Below, piece by piece: positions 33,338 through 44,409 of a stretch of 64,000 nucleotides of DNA (the stretch's first letter is position 1; the number at the start of each line of letters is the position of its first letter). Source of the stretch: Fragilaria radians (lineage: Eukaryota > Bacillariophyta > Fragilariophyceae > Fragilariales > Fragilariaceae); assembly GCA_900642245.1 (NCBI GenBank), contig CAAAJI010000005.1:161029-225028 (forward strand), in the 5' to 3' direction. The notes beneath the pieces are model-generated. The model was given only the letters and a program-made list of their open reading frames with translations, searched no databases and was not told the origin of the DNA. The position numbers and the translations under genes are program-made.

Positions 33338-34758
33338 CTAAGGGGCTTTCTCTAACTGCCTTTCTTCTGTATTACAGAGGACACGACGGTTGCCCAATGG
33401 TCGAGTGAGTCCCAATACCTCAATATCATGGCACATCATGGCAAGATTTTTGGACCAGCCATGCTCTTGCGCGGCAACCATGTCCTCAAATTCTTGTGAT
33501 GCTGCAGTTTCTCTCAAGGCAATATCATATGGTGAAAGAGATGTGCTTGATTCAAGTGAGAAGGTTGGTTGGGAATGGTTGTCACACTGCCTTTGCTTGG
33601 CTAGCCGGAAACTGATGCAAAAATTGTGCAACCTTGCGATTGCAACAATAATTTTTTAATCTTCCTAACTTTGGTTTTCAATGGGCGCAAGAGAATCTTC
33701 CATTTGTTTATCTTCAAGCCAAAAGCCATTTCAATCCTGATGCGAAGCTGGCTTGCATAAAAGTTTAAAGAGTCCATTCGAGTGGATGTTTTGGCAGCCC
33801 CACCACGATAGATTGGAACAAGATTTTCTGTTGAAGTGTAAGCACAATCACCAATCACACAATATAGACCAGGTAGATTCTCAATCATTTTTGATAGGCT
33901 ACACATTTTCACTGCATTTCAATCACCCATAACTCCAGGACCTGCAACGCCAATGAAAGTAAATTGACAATGGTGATCGCATGCTGCTTGCACGTTCACC
34001 CCATAAGCTTGATAATGACCAGAAAAGAAGGACCGCACATTCTTGACCTCCTTCTTTGATGATGTTTGTATCTGAAGATGATACCCATCAATCACTGAAA
34101 CACAATTCTTAATGCACCCATTCCTGCTTATGGACTTGAATCCCAAAGCAGCTTCACAGACTTCATTTGCAGTCTGTGGGAATTTCATCCCCATTTGTTC
34201 ACATGCATTGATACCATCAATGCATTTCCAGATGCATCTGTAAACAGATGCTGCAAATATCCCAGTAAAGAACATGATATCTGTGTATGATCCTCCAGCA
34301 AGGTATCGCAAACAGCAGTAGAGGCAGAGCTCTGGAAGAATTTCTCCACCTCGAACGCTTGCCATTGAGCTATTCACTTCAAGGTAATTTCTTAGAAAAG
34401 AAAGAAGCTGATTAAATGTCTCCTTTGGCATTCTCATGTGTTGATTGGAACCCTTCCTGTCCCCATGCTTTTGGCAAAAACGTCCCCAGTTAAGGCGTTG
34501 ATCAAACAAGGATGCTTCACGTCATTTCTTTTTCTCTAAAAGAGATGTTAGGAGAACAGAAGCAATGAGATGTGCTCCTAATTGATGAAGTAAACAATTA
34601 TGTAGTAGAAAATCATCAATTTGTTCTTCTATATCACTATCATCTGTGTCTTCATTGTCATCAACCATGATGAGAGCAATGGATGAAAAATAGAACAATG
34701 AAAATGTGTGCTGCCAAAAATATGATCCTCGGAAACTCGCTAGAGAAGTCCTAAACAT
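33338..34758 (-). pseudogene. PIF/Harbinger DDE transposase, broken by two TGA stops and a frameshift
   Basis: Minus-strand frame opening at ATG 34758 (another ATG at 34668 precedes an acidic stretch). It runs in one frame to about 33630, interrupted only by TGA at 34522-34524 and TGA at 33919-33921. The DDE_Tnp_4-type core is visible: VSVIDGYHLQIQ with the first Asp, then VNVQAACDHHCQFTFIGVAG, then GDCAY with the second Asp, and IRIEMAFGLKINKWKILLRP with the Glu. At an A-run near 33653 the frame must shift for the conserved ending IIVAIARLHNFCI, and it then stays open to 33338. All three catalytic residues remain, so the element died recently. Transposases of this class excise and insert the element with a three-base target duplication. 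Confidence 0.8.
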
Positions 34759-34880
34759 TATTTGATTGTCAACTTTCGCAAAAAGCTTCGCAAGGACAAC
34801 ATCACCCTCTTGCGGAGGTTATGGGTCAAAAAATATTCGCAAAAAGGTGTGACATTTGGTGACGCTCATGACGGTTTTCC

Positions 34881-34913
34881 TAATTCGCAACGCAATTTGC
34901 ATCGATAAGAACG
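34881..34913 (-). repeat. Right terminal-type inverted repeat of the Harbinger element
   Basis: Reverse complement pairs with 31773-31809 (see that entry). It lies about 120 bp outside the transposase start, as expected for this element class. Confidence 0.6.
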
Positions 34914-35639
34914 GATCTGAGTGACGCTTTCGTGATGATGCCACAATTTGCAAATATGGTTACGACTGTGTATTAAATCACATTTTGAACAATATATTGA
35001 AATATAATTGTATGAATCTACAGGTTCAAGAACGTATTGCATCCAAACTAAGAATCAAGTCAGATTTGTCAACACACGTAACAAATATTTCATCCTAATA
35101 ATTTTTGTCTAATTTGAACAACTTACAGATTTCCCGAATGCAGTTCATCTGTTGCCTTAGAGGCACAGAAGATTTTTTTGGGATAAGCATAAAAGATCTG
35201 AACATAAGCACTGAATCGTAAGACGCAGCCATGTGCTTGCCTACCCACTGGAAACTGAGCGTAGGACTAGCGAATTTAAATTTAACCAGGAAGTTGTTTT
35301 TGAAACCACTGATAAGAAACATGAAACAAGGAACCAAAGAAGCCGCATTTGCAATAGGTGGTTAAAAAACTTAAGTGTTGATTAAAGCAAAATCACATGT
35401 CATTGGTGCAAAACTCTTTGTAAGTTGATATCAGGTTCATCAATTGGCTGACATTCCGCATAACCAAATCAAGAAATTTTGAATTATTTACCTGTAAACT
35501 CTTAAAAGAATAAAGCCAACACCATAATAAATGCCATTTCGCAGGTCATTGCATTATATAATCTCGTGGTCTTACAATGACACGCCATCTAGTTAATGGA
35601 CACTATAAAAGAATAAGTAGTGGTCTAATGAGATACATT
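34914..35639. other. Intergenic, between Harbinger and copia remnants
   Basis: No gene supported. The frame at 35095-35337 (-) has no motif and is not credible. Confidence 0.4.
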
Positions 35640-36980
35640 GTAGTGGCCAAAATTAAGGTTTGTGACAAACATGTATCGGAAGGAGAGAGACAGATACCAG
35701 CTATGAAGGAACGTTCTAGGAGTGCAATAAACATGCTACGATGTACAGCAATTCCAACGCAGATGATTGCGGCGTTGAGATATGGATGCTTTTTCTGGCT
35801 AAACAGTTTCCTGGCAACCGTGAGATTAATAAGAACTATATGTCCGCGCATAATGACGACTGCTCTAAGAATTGAGTATCGTAAACTCTGTCAATTGGAT
35901 TTCGGGAATATGTCCAAATTCATGAACAGCATGAGAGCCCTATGGAAGTAAGGAGAAAATTTGCTATTGCCTTACGTCAAAAAAGCAAAAGGCGTGTTTC
36001 GTTTTTTACTCTACTCACAGGGAAGGTAATCAAAATGTACAATAGGGCTAGAATCAAAATGCCAAACGAAGTAATAGATGGTGTCCGTTCCCTAGCCAAG
36101 GATGCTGCAATTGATCAAGTTTATGAATGGATTACACCACTGACAGAGGCAGAAGTCTTAGATGGTGGCCTCTACGCTCTGGGGGCTGAACTGACTGATA
36201 TGATGAAGGATATGGGATTATTAACAAATCCATGCAGAACGTGTGTGGCAAATAAAAATATTGAAGTTTGTATATGCACAATAAAATCTCTCAAACGTTT
36301 TCTTATGTTGTGACATTTACAGTATCAAAGTTGAGCGCAACATTCGGAAATGAGGCGCCATGACCAATTAATAGAGGGTCACGTCATGACTATCTGGGGA
36401 TGACACTTGACTTTGGTGTGAAAAGAAAAGTGACCGTCACTATAATCGATTTGGCATCAACTCCAGCTGCTAATCACTCTTTTCAGATAAATGACGACGA
36501 CCCGCAATCATACCAGAGAATTACGCGGTCACCTTTCATCATTTGGTGTCAAAAAGACTATAACAAGTTAGGAAGAGATATGAAATAGTTGCAACAGACA
36601 TCAAGCTTAATTTGACTCTGGAAGGTCAAGATATCAGTCCGATCAAATGGTGGATAGATGCATTCTATACAATACACCCAGACATGAGTTGTCACAATGG
36701 TGATGTATTGATTTTTGGAAAGGGCTATTACTACAAAATAAAAGTTGGCAACAAGAAGTTCAACCGAGGCTGAGGTTGTAGGCGACATGATGTACTCCCA
36801 CAGGTAAAATGTCAGACATCAAGTTCACTCTCAATAATTGCTTAAGCGTCAACGTCTTCCACTCTGGGAAACTCATCAAAGTTAAAGTTTAAAATGCACT
36901 AAAAAGATGTCCATTAATGTCAACAATACTGGCTAGATGTACTCGGATGATTTTCAGGCTTCAGCTTCGCAGACCCCTTA
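35640..36980 (+). mobile_element. Degenerate Ty1/copia: integrase tail, then RT end and RNase H
   Basis: From about 35660 the + strand reads MKERSRSAINML, then ALRYGCFFWLN, then LRIEYRKLCQLDFGN. Near 36030 in another frame it reads MYNRARIKMPNEVIDGV. This is the integrase C-terminal and linker block of copia elements in diatoms. Near 36397-36590 follow MTLDFGVKRKVTVTIID, TPAANHSF and DYNKLGRDM, the end of the reverse transcriptase and its connection to RNase H. Pieces such as STEAEVVG (near 36760) belong to RNase H. Most of the reverse transcriptase is missing and stops are frequent. Confidence 0.72.
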
Positions 36981-37125
36981 ACCCTATACAATGAACGGGA
37001 ACTTGATTCTTTGTAGTAGTAGTGCAGGAAATTTCAAAATAGTATTGTATTACTGTTTTTCTGGTGGAAATGAATCACTACCTCTCAGATAGTCATAGTT
37101 TTTTTCAAATTTTGTCATTAACACC

Positions 37126-38645
37126 ATGTCTTCTGACGATTTAATTTCTCAATTCATGGTCTTCACAGGTTGCGATGATGGCGAACGAGCACTGCAGTAC
37201 TTGGAAATGTCGGATATGAACGTGGAAACAGCGGTAAGTCTTTACATGGAACACGAGCACCAAGGAAGTGGAGCGGTCGATGCAGCACTTCCTGCTCAAG
37301 TGAGGGCGCCTGATCGCACGCAGACGATGAGGTTGATGGACGATGTAGGAATACCCAATATGGGCATGAGTATGTATGACGGTATGATTGAAGATCAAGA
37401 TGTTGTGATGTCTGCATTTGCAAGGATTGATGCACGATCTGCTGTCAATGCAGCCGCTGCAGAAATTGTGCAGGACACTCAAGGTACTGATCATCTTGAT
37501 CAGTTAAACGTGAGGACAGATGAAGCAAACACTTCTGCGAACTTAACAGACTTATTCGCTCCTCCAACTCATCTTTTGCATAGAGGAGGAGGCTTTCAGG
37601 GCGCAAGAACGATCGCTCGAGACGTACGAAGATGGTTATTGGTTAATATTCAAAGGGATTCTGAATTTGCTTGTCATGCACTGAATCGCGACGTTTGGAG
37701 AGATGAGCTTGTCGAGAACTTGATTCGGGAAGGATTCATATTTTGGCAGGCTGTAAGTAAATCTAGTCATTTTCATAACGTCACTAAAAATGTTTTCTCT
37801 GACAAAGAACCAGAATCATGACTCCTCAGAAGGACAAAAATATGTAGAACGCTACAAGGTCCATGACTACCCTCATATTTCAATAATTGATCCTCGTACA
37901 GGAAGATTGCTTTGGAGTAAGGAAGGATGGACGCAGGTGAAGCCTTTTTCGGCAGAGCAATTTGCAGAAATGGCAATGGATTTCTGCTCCAGGCACTCCT
38001 TTGATAAGGATCCTATGCCTTTAACCAATAAAAAAGCTAGTGATGTTGGAGTGATTGAACGAAAGAGGCCATTCATGAGCGAAGAGGAGGAAATTCGAGC
38101 TGCAATGGCGGCAAGTCTTGGCCATGAACATGACTTACAGAGCGACGACGACGATGAAAACTCCATCGATGAAATGGACGGATATGAAGACGAATGGAGT
38201 CGTGACGGCAATGAACCCTCAATGAGTGCAATCGCGAAATCATCCTCACTTCCTGAGAAGCAGAACCCAGAAAGAAATTCTGTTAAGACACCTTCGTTTC
38301 TTCAGATTCTTTTGTCTACAGAAATAGGTCGTGAGCCACTTGAAGGAGCAAGAGTGCAGCTACGACTGCCTGATGCCACTAGAATTGTACGTAGATTTTC
38401 TGATTCGGAACCAGTAAAAGTTGTCTATGCCTTTGTTGCGGTACGTTGATGCAATTTCTAGATGTATGCTCGTAATCAAACAATAACTTACCCAATCATA
38501 GCAATCAATTGACGACGCCAAAAATGGAAAAGAGTTTATTTTAATGGCAGGCTTCCCACCCAGGAATTTGATTGAAGACCTTGAAACAGCCATTGGATCG
38601 TACGGGTTGAATGGACAAACTGTAACTGTTCGATGGAAGGATTAG
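37126..38645 (+). CDS. UBA-UAS-UBX domain protein (UBXN7/Ubx5-like p97 adaptor)
   Basis: Three exons: 37126-37752, 37814-38440 (or from 37808) and 38502-38645; about 465 residues. The N-terminus is a UBA-like three-helix domain (ISQFMVFTGCDDGERALQYL). A thioredoxin-like UAS domain follows (LTDLFAPPTHLLHRGGGF to YKVHDYPHISIIDPRTGRLL) and is completed only when exon 1 is joined to exon 2. Then come a helical acidic stretch with a UIM-like EEEIRAAMAASLGHE and a C-terminal UBX domain split by intron 2 (VQLRLPDATRIVRRF, then FILMAGFPPRNL). In yeast and animals such proteins link the AAA ATPase p97/Cdc48 to ubiquitinated substrates in the cytosol and nucleus. The UBX loop reads GFPPRN where many have FPR. 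All junctions have GT-AG signals; the first acceptor is ambiguous by six bases. Confidence 0.9.
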
Positions 38646-40489
38646 AAGAAGATAGAAAATTGGAGTGTAAATAGTCGAATGCTCACACTAGCAAATATAC
38701 TCTATATGTTGAAGAAATTATCTAAATAGTCAATAGCTTTCCCATGCTGTGTGTTATTTTATTAATTCAATATAAGTTAAAAGTGAATCTTCATTAACAT
38801 CTTCTGGTTCATGTCAATATTTTCATTGTGGTAAACTCATCTTTCCTGGGGAAGAAATACTTTCTTGAGCTACCACTTCCAATAATCTTTTTTAACCATA
38901 AAAAATTCAAAAGTATAATCGTTTTCCTTGAAAAAGGGTAACAATACCAAATTGTTTCTTCAATCAAAGATAAATGTTTTCATCTATTGGAATAGTCTCA
39001 TTCTAACCTTTCAAAAATTGAATATCAACAGACCTAAATATCTCTTTATTTCCCAATAGACACCAGGTCTTCCATGTATTAAGAGACTTTCTGAATTTAC
39101 ATCTGCTACACTTTCCTCGTCATTTTTGGAAATCCAGAAATGAGATTTTATCGCAATTGAAACCTGTCATGTCGATTATAGGAAATCTCGAGTGATGAAA
39201 GGACGATTAAAAATAGGCAGAAATATACTGTTATGATTAGCCAAAACAAGATTTCATGAACAAATTTTATCTTAATATATCCCACACTTAATTACATTCA
39301 ACAAAAAGGATCAAGACGGAAAAAGTTTGTAATCAACAAGCCTTAGAGCTTAATACTAAATGCTGTCAATGGGTATCATGAATGTGAAACAGCGATTTAA
39401 AGACGAATGGAGCTGAGAGCAATGTAACAATTTAGAACAAAGCAATAAGATATCTTTTCAAATCTATATTTGTGCCCAACTTTCTTTTTTCCTATCCAGA
39501 AGTAGGCACAATAATGAGTAATTTTGATTCATTCACGAATCCCCAACACATATCCTCCTCTTGCACGTTGCATTGAGGGGCATATTCTTCATATCAAAGG
39601 TTGATATGTCTAGTGTTTTTCTAGTGGATCTTCTGCCATCATTCTCCAATAGTATTGGACTATTTTTTTCCTAATATAAGATGATATTTTCCTTTATAAT
39701 TACGCCTTTTCTTTCAGGATTTATCTGGTCATACCGATTTAAAAAGTAAGTCAAGAAGTCATTAGGAGAGACAATGAATAGCAGTTTCAACAAAGAATTG
39801 ATTGATATGATTTCAAGTTTAAAAACATCTACCTCCAACATATGTAATACACAATAGACCAACTCCCATTGTACTTATAAGAGTAAATGACATAGCGGGA
39901 AAACTGATAGCAGTACACCGCTCCAAATGTGTCAACAATTTGAGGCTTAATGTAGTTTGGATATTTTATTGCGTGCAAAGGCAGGTATTGCTAAAATCAA
40001 TCAAACGCTCAAGTCACAATAGAAAGTCCCATAACAATTAGAATGTGGAGTAATGGAATAGGACAATGATGCAATTACGCAACCAATGAACCACGACATG
40101 ACCATTTCAATTCATAGATTTGAAGTTTGATGTTGGATTGATATGATAGGCAAGTTTCTCCCAAGTCACTCTTGTCACTTTTGAAATATAATAATCAAAA
40201 GAAAAAAGAAGATGAAAGTCCAAGTCTTAACAACGCTAAGTTCGTACAGAATATTTGTCGGTGGAATCCACTTGACTTCGTGTAAACTAGTTAGCAAGGT
40301 TCAAACCAGTAAAGAAAATGAAAGAAAAGTCTTATTTAACCTGCCTAATACGTACAATTTTAAGTTATCACCGTTTGTTAACCCGTAACGCTTTTGAGGA
40401 TCCTTTACATAAGGATTTTGTGTCCACCGTACATTTCTTAGCTGAGCTTGTCTACATGTATTTTTTATAACATTTCTACAACTAACACG
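38646..40489. other. Intergenic, nothing recognised
   Basis: About 1.8 kb of AT-rich sequence on the 5' side of the bL19m gene. The frame at 39671-39862 (-) is short and motif-free. No copia motifs were found here. Confidence 0.45.
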
Positions 40490-41142
40490 ATGATAAGAGC
40501 TGCTTGGAACAATTGCATGAAATACTCGAGCGTATCTTCGATCGTTTCTCGAGTATCAAGTGTATTCCCGTCTCGATTTCTCTCCACTTTTTCTGAAGAA
40601 GAACTCGAAAATGGGCCATTTGTTCATTACAGGCCTCGCTTAGGACCCAATCCAAAATTTAGATCACCTCGAAAACGAGCGTCGAAGCTTTTCTTAGAGA
40701 TAAACAACGACCTTTGTGAATCCATGAAGGAACAAAAGCCTGCAGTTTTTGAAACCTTAGTGGATGTTGGAGACGCAGTGGAGCTTGAGATGATTAATCA
40801 GGGTGGTGCTAAAACGAATTTGAAAAGAAACATTGACAGAGTGCGAGGCGTTGTCATCGGAAAGTTTAATCGAGGGCTTGGAACTTCCATTTTAATCCGT
40901 GACGTCATCTTTGGTATTCCCATTGAACGAAAGATTCAACTCTTCTCTCCGCTTGTCAAGTCAATGAAAGTTCTAGAAAAGAACTTTATTTACAAGGGAC
41001 GGCGTAAGGTGAAACGAGCAAAACTGTATTTTTTAAGAGAAAAGAATCCAGCAGGTAAGTCAAAATTACAGGACCAGTGCCATGATTACGTTCCTTACAC
41101 TTTTGTTTTTCCGCTCTAGATTGTCGTGTTACGAAAAATTGA
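40490..41142 (+). CDS. MRPL19: Mitochondrial large-subunit ribosomal protein bL19m
   Basis: Two exons: 40490-41054 and 41120-41142, 195 residues. The ATG at 40490 is the first in the frame and opens a Ser/Arg-rich, acid-free presequence (MIRAAWNNCMKYSSVSSIVS...SRFLSTF), typical of mitochondrial import. The bL19 domain runs from about residue 95: VGDAVELEMI, then RVRGVVIGKFNRGLGTSILI, IPIERKIQLFSPLVKSMKVL and YKGRRKVKRAKLYFLRE. These match the bacterial L19 signature (FPLHSP...IxxRGKVRRAKLYYLR, from memory). The tiny last exon adds DCRVTKN, so only eight codons with the stop lie downstream of the 65-bp intron; without splicing, the frame reads into an unrelated 22-residue tail. bL19 sits at the intersubunit face of the ribosome. 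A plastid location is less likely given the leader. Confidence 0.9.
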
Positions 41143-42600
41143 TTGCAAACATCGAATATAGGTTTCATTAATTCGTAGACATTGATCGATAAGCTTAAGT
41201 CTTCAGATCGCAAAAAAAAGACATTTTCGTTTATAGATACAACGTTTAAGGCTATAACCTTCCTTAAATTTCATTCTCTTTGTTGTCCTCGAAATGTGTT
41301 ATCCAGATTTATACTGATAAAATGATAACACAATAGAAACGTTCGATTAAAAGGCGTAGTAGAAGCAAGCAAATGGAGATTTAAGCCTACGTTTAAATAG
41401 GAAATCAGCTTCTAAACAATACTTAGTGATGGATGAGACTCCATAAATTAAAAAAATGTAGAATTTCTTCATGTCTACCATACGCCTTGAAATACACAAC
41501 ATCTCATTCAGATGATTTACTACACCAAATCTAATGAAGTCAATAGATTAATTCTAAAATTTGAATACGGCACTGCTATTTGCGGATTAGCAACAATCAA
41601 ATATTTAATCCCACATATTGTATGAATGCTTAAAAATTATCATAAGTCTAGTAAGGCATGACTGCTTTAAGTCATCTATCGATTCTAACAACTTTTTCTG
41701 ATCACCAACTTTTCTCCTGACTTAGAATCTCACTCATCAGCTAACTGTAGGACGTAAGTAATGACATCAACAGCAAGCACAACGAACAACGTAATCTTTC
41801 ATCTGCATGGTGGCATCAAACTTTGCATGTACAACTAGATTAGCCATTCAAGTGCTTTTACATTGTAATGGAGAAAGAAGAACAGGAAATGTTGTACAAG
41901 CTCCTAAACCCCCCATTATCTTTAGTGATAGGTAAAAATCTTAGGCCAATTCAAATCTCATTGGGAAAATGAAAGGATTTACATGATTCACATTTCTGAA
42001 ACTTGAATCTCGGAAGGTCTTTGATTCATAAAACCTTAGGGAGTTAATGACGAAGTAGCTGTTGCTCATCTTCCTAAATGCATTAAATCTTTTGGGACTT
42101 CCATCTTATGATCATCAAACTGTGACTGGAAAATGTGTGACACTTCTTGGGAATCTAGATGAGGAGAATCAAATGAACGTGCAATAAAGTCGCGGGAGAG
42201 GAGGACTGAAATCCAGAATTAACCATTATCATATAATCTACGATTACCTTTTTACACTGAATGAAATTGCTTTCCAAATATTGAACAATGATGCCCTTAT
42301 TCATTGCCAATACGACTTCAAATTGGAAGAAATGACCTTTGCTGATTTTCATGGCAAGGCAAGCTCACCTACTAGCACAAATGATACACTACTTCAATTC
42401 ATGTATGTATCTCAAAAGTCAATTTTATTTGGCGTATTTGCTCTAATTGGCAACACAGGCTATTCAATGACAATTTCTAAATTAAATCCAGTATTTTAGC
42501 TACTACAAGCTTTTCGAAATTGAAAGGCTCGCATAATACTTCTTGTCTTCTGATTGGAGATTTTGTTAGTCCAGAGACAAAGGTAAACCAATGACGTCTC
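41143..42600. other. Intergenic, nothing recognised
   Basis: Between two convergent genes (bL19m and N-acetylglutamate kinase). Frames at 42155-42352 (-) and 42281-42499 (+) overlap antisense and neither shows a motif. Confidence 0.4.
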
Positions 42601-43560
42601 TTAAAGTGTTACAATGGTCCCTCCTTCACTCTCCATTGATCCCAGTACCTGATTTAAAAGGGCATGAGGAATTCTTCCGTCAGTAATAAATGCTTCTTCC
42701 ACTCCCAGTTGCACTGCACTTGTTGCAAAAGTGACTTTAGGAATCATGCCACCAGTTATGGTTTCGTCTTCAATTAGCTCTTCAACATTCTTTACTGTCA
42801 AATTTCTGAGAAGGCTCTTCTCCTTGTTAAGGACTCCAGCGATGTCGGTTAAGAAGAGTACGCGATATGCCTTCAACTCTCCTGCGATTCTTCCTGCTGC
42901 TGCATCGGCATTCACATTGTAGGCCACGTCTCTTTCGTCTCCAATACCAGTTCCTATAGGAGATACAACTGGAGTGATGCCAATATTTAGCAGTGACTCA
43001 AGCAGCTGTGTGTTCACAGTCTCGACTTTTCCAACGTAACCCAAGTCGAAACCATCTTTATTTGCTTGTTTGGTGCACTGGAGAAGTGAATCGTCACGTC
43101 CCGAGAGGCCAATCGCCCGCCCTCCAGCGGAACAGATCGAAGAAGCAATCCCTTTGTTAACGCTTCCACATAGGATCATCTCTGCAACTTCTACGACTTC
43201 AGTAGAGCTCACCCGCATTCCACCTTCGAATTTAGACTCAACTCCCAGTTTATCAAGCATAGATGATATTTGTGGCCCCCCTCCGTGAACGACGACAACC
43301 TTGATTCCTAGGTTTTGTAACGCTGCGACGTCTTCGCAAAAGCCTTGAGCTAACTCAGGTGAAGTCATTGCATTTCCACCATATTTGACTACAATGATTT
43401 TCCCTCGAAGTGAAGCCGCCACACTTGACACGGAAAGAGCCGTCTGGGCAAAGGATTCATGTAATTCAGTGTAGTGACGCACTGCAAACCTAGATGGTGA
43501 TACAAATGCTTGGCAATCGATGGCAAGCGCGGCGAAGAAGAGGAGGAGGAATTGTTTCAT
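42601..43560 (-). CDS. argB: N-acetylglutamate kinase, plastid-targeted
   Basis: Single exon, 319 residues, ATG at 43560. It phosphorylates N-acetylglutamate, the second step of arginine/ornithine synthesis. The kinase domain starts with IIVVKYGGNAM near residue 55. It contains the VVVHGGGPQISSMLDKLG loop, the substrate-binding NVNADAAAGRIAGEL motif and the VLFLTDIAGVL block, all standard for the amino acid kinase family. A leader of about 50 residues precedes it. It has a hydrophobic signal peptide (MKQFLLLFFAALAIDC) and then QA-FVSPSRF, where the Ala-Phe junction followed by a basic, hydroxylated stretch is the diatom plastid-import signal. Arginine synthesis in the plastid is therefore indicated. 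In plants this kinase is regulated by the PII protein, but nothing here shows regulation directly. Divergent from the ProRS gene. Confidence 0.95.
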   Translation of the reverse strand: MKQFLLLFFAALAIDCQAFVSPSRFAVRHYTELHESFAQTALSVSSVAASLRGKIIVVKYGGNAMTSPELAQGFCEDVAALQNLGIKVVVVHGGGPQISSMLDKLGVESKFEGGMRVSSTEVVEVAEMILCGSVNKGIASSICSAGGRAIGLSGRDDSLLQCTKQANKDGFDLGYVGKVETVNTQLLESLLNIGITPVVSPIGTGIGDERDVAYNVNADAAAGRIAGELKAYRVLFLTDIAGVLNKEKSLLRNLTVKNVEELIEDETITGGMIPKVTFATSAVQLGVEEAFITDGRIPHALLNQVLGSMESEGGTIVTL

Positions 43561-44409
43561 AGTAATGGTCTAAGTATATCTGTATTCAAATGTTTTGTGA
43601 ACCAAGATCTTTTTTTTCCAAAAGATTCATGAATGTGCAAAATTTTTGGATTTCCGAAGAAATTACAAAATAAGTAGTAGGTTTGACGTTCTCGAAGAAT
43701 ACTTGCTATAGATGAAGAGAACACATTCGTTTCGCCTTTTTGCATTTATTTCCATCCGTTATCAAAGCGATTGAAAGTCATTACTATGGTGCATTAGAGG
43801 AGGGAACGTTGAGAAAGCATCGACATAAAAACGTAGTTTCTATTCTTAATGGGAAAAACTTCCAAAGTAAAATAAGCAGGGGTACCTTTTCTACTCTTTT
43901 CATTCAGGAATCTTATATTTTGTTTGTTGTGCACAAGAAAGTCGTGAAACACTGTAAGGGATTCCGTAGGGCTCCTTCATGAAATACTGTCGGGTGTTGA
44001 TTAGATTGACAACTTTATATTTTTGAGGAATCAAATGTTTACAACCTCTGAGCAAGTGGTAACGAGTAAAATGCTACCTATTTTCAAATGTTATCTGTTA
44101 ATAATTGACTAAGTTGCATCAAGTAACCGCCCTAAAGCGTTTGCAATCAATAATCCGAGAATAGAAAAGGAGACAGCATATCAAAACCGATAAAGCAGAC
44201 AAACAATGCAACACCTACAAAGAAAAAAACATTCCAAAAAATAACTCGACTCGTTCGACTGAATTCAGTCCTATCAACATTTTATTGATGGAAGGGAAGA
44301 ACTCTTACGTCATGACAGTGTTGTTTGATAAGTTTACAACTTTTTTCGTTTGGATTCAGATTTCCTTGTTATTATTGTTATCGACACCACAAGGAAATCC
44401 AGATATCAT
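43561..44409. promoter_or_regulatory. Divergent spacer between argB and ProRS genes
   Basis: An 849-bp region between two genes reading outward, holding both promoters. The frame at 43740-43982 (+) has no motif. No clear TATA box or regulatory repeat could be identified. Confidence 0.4.
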
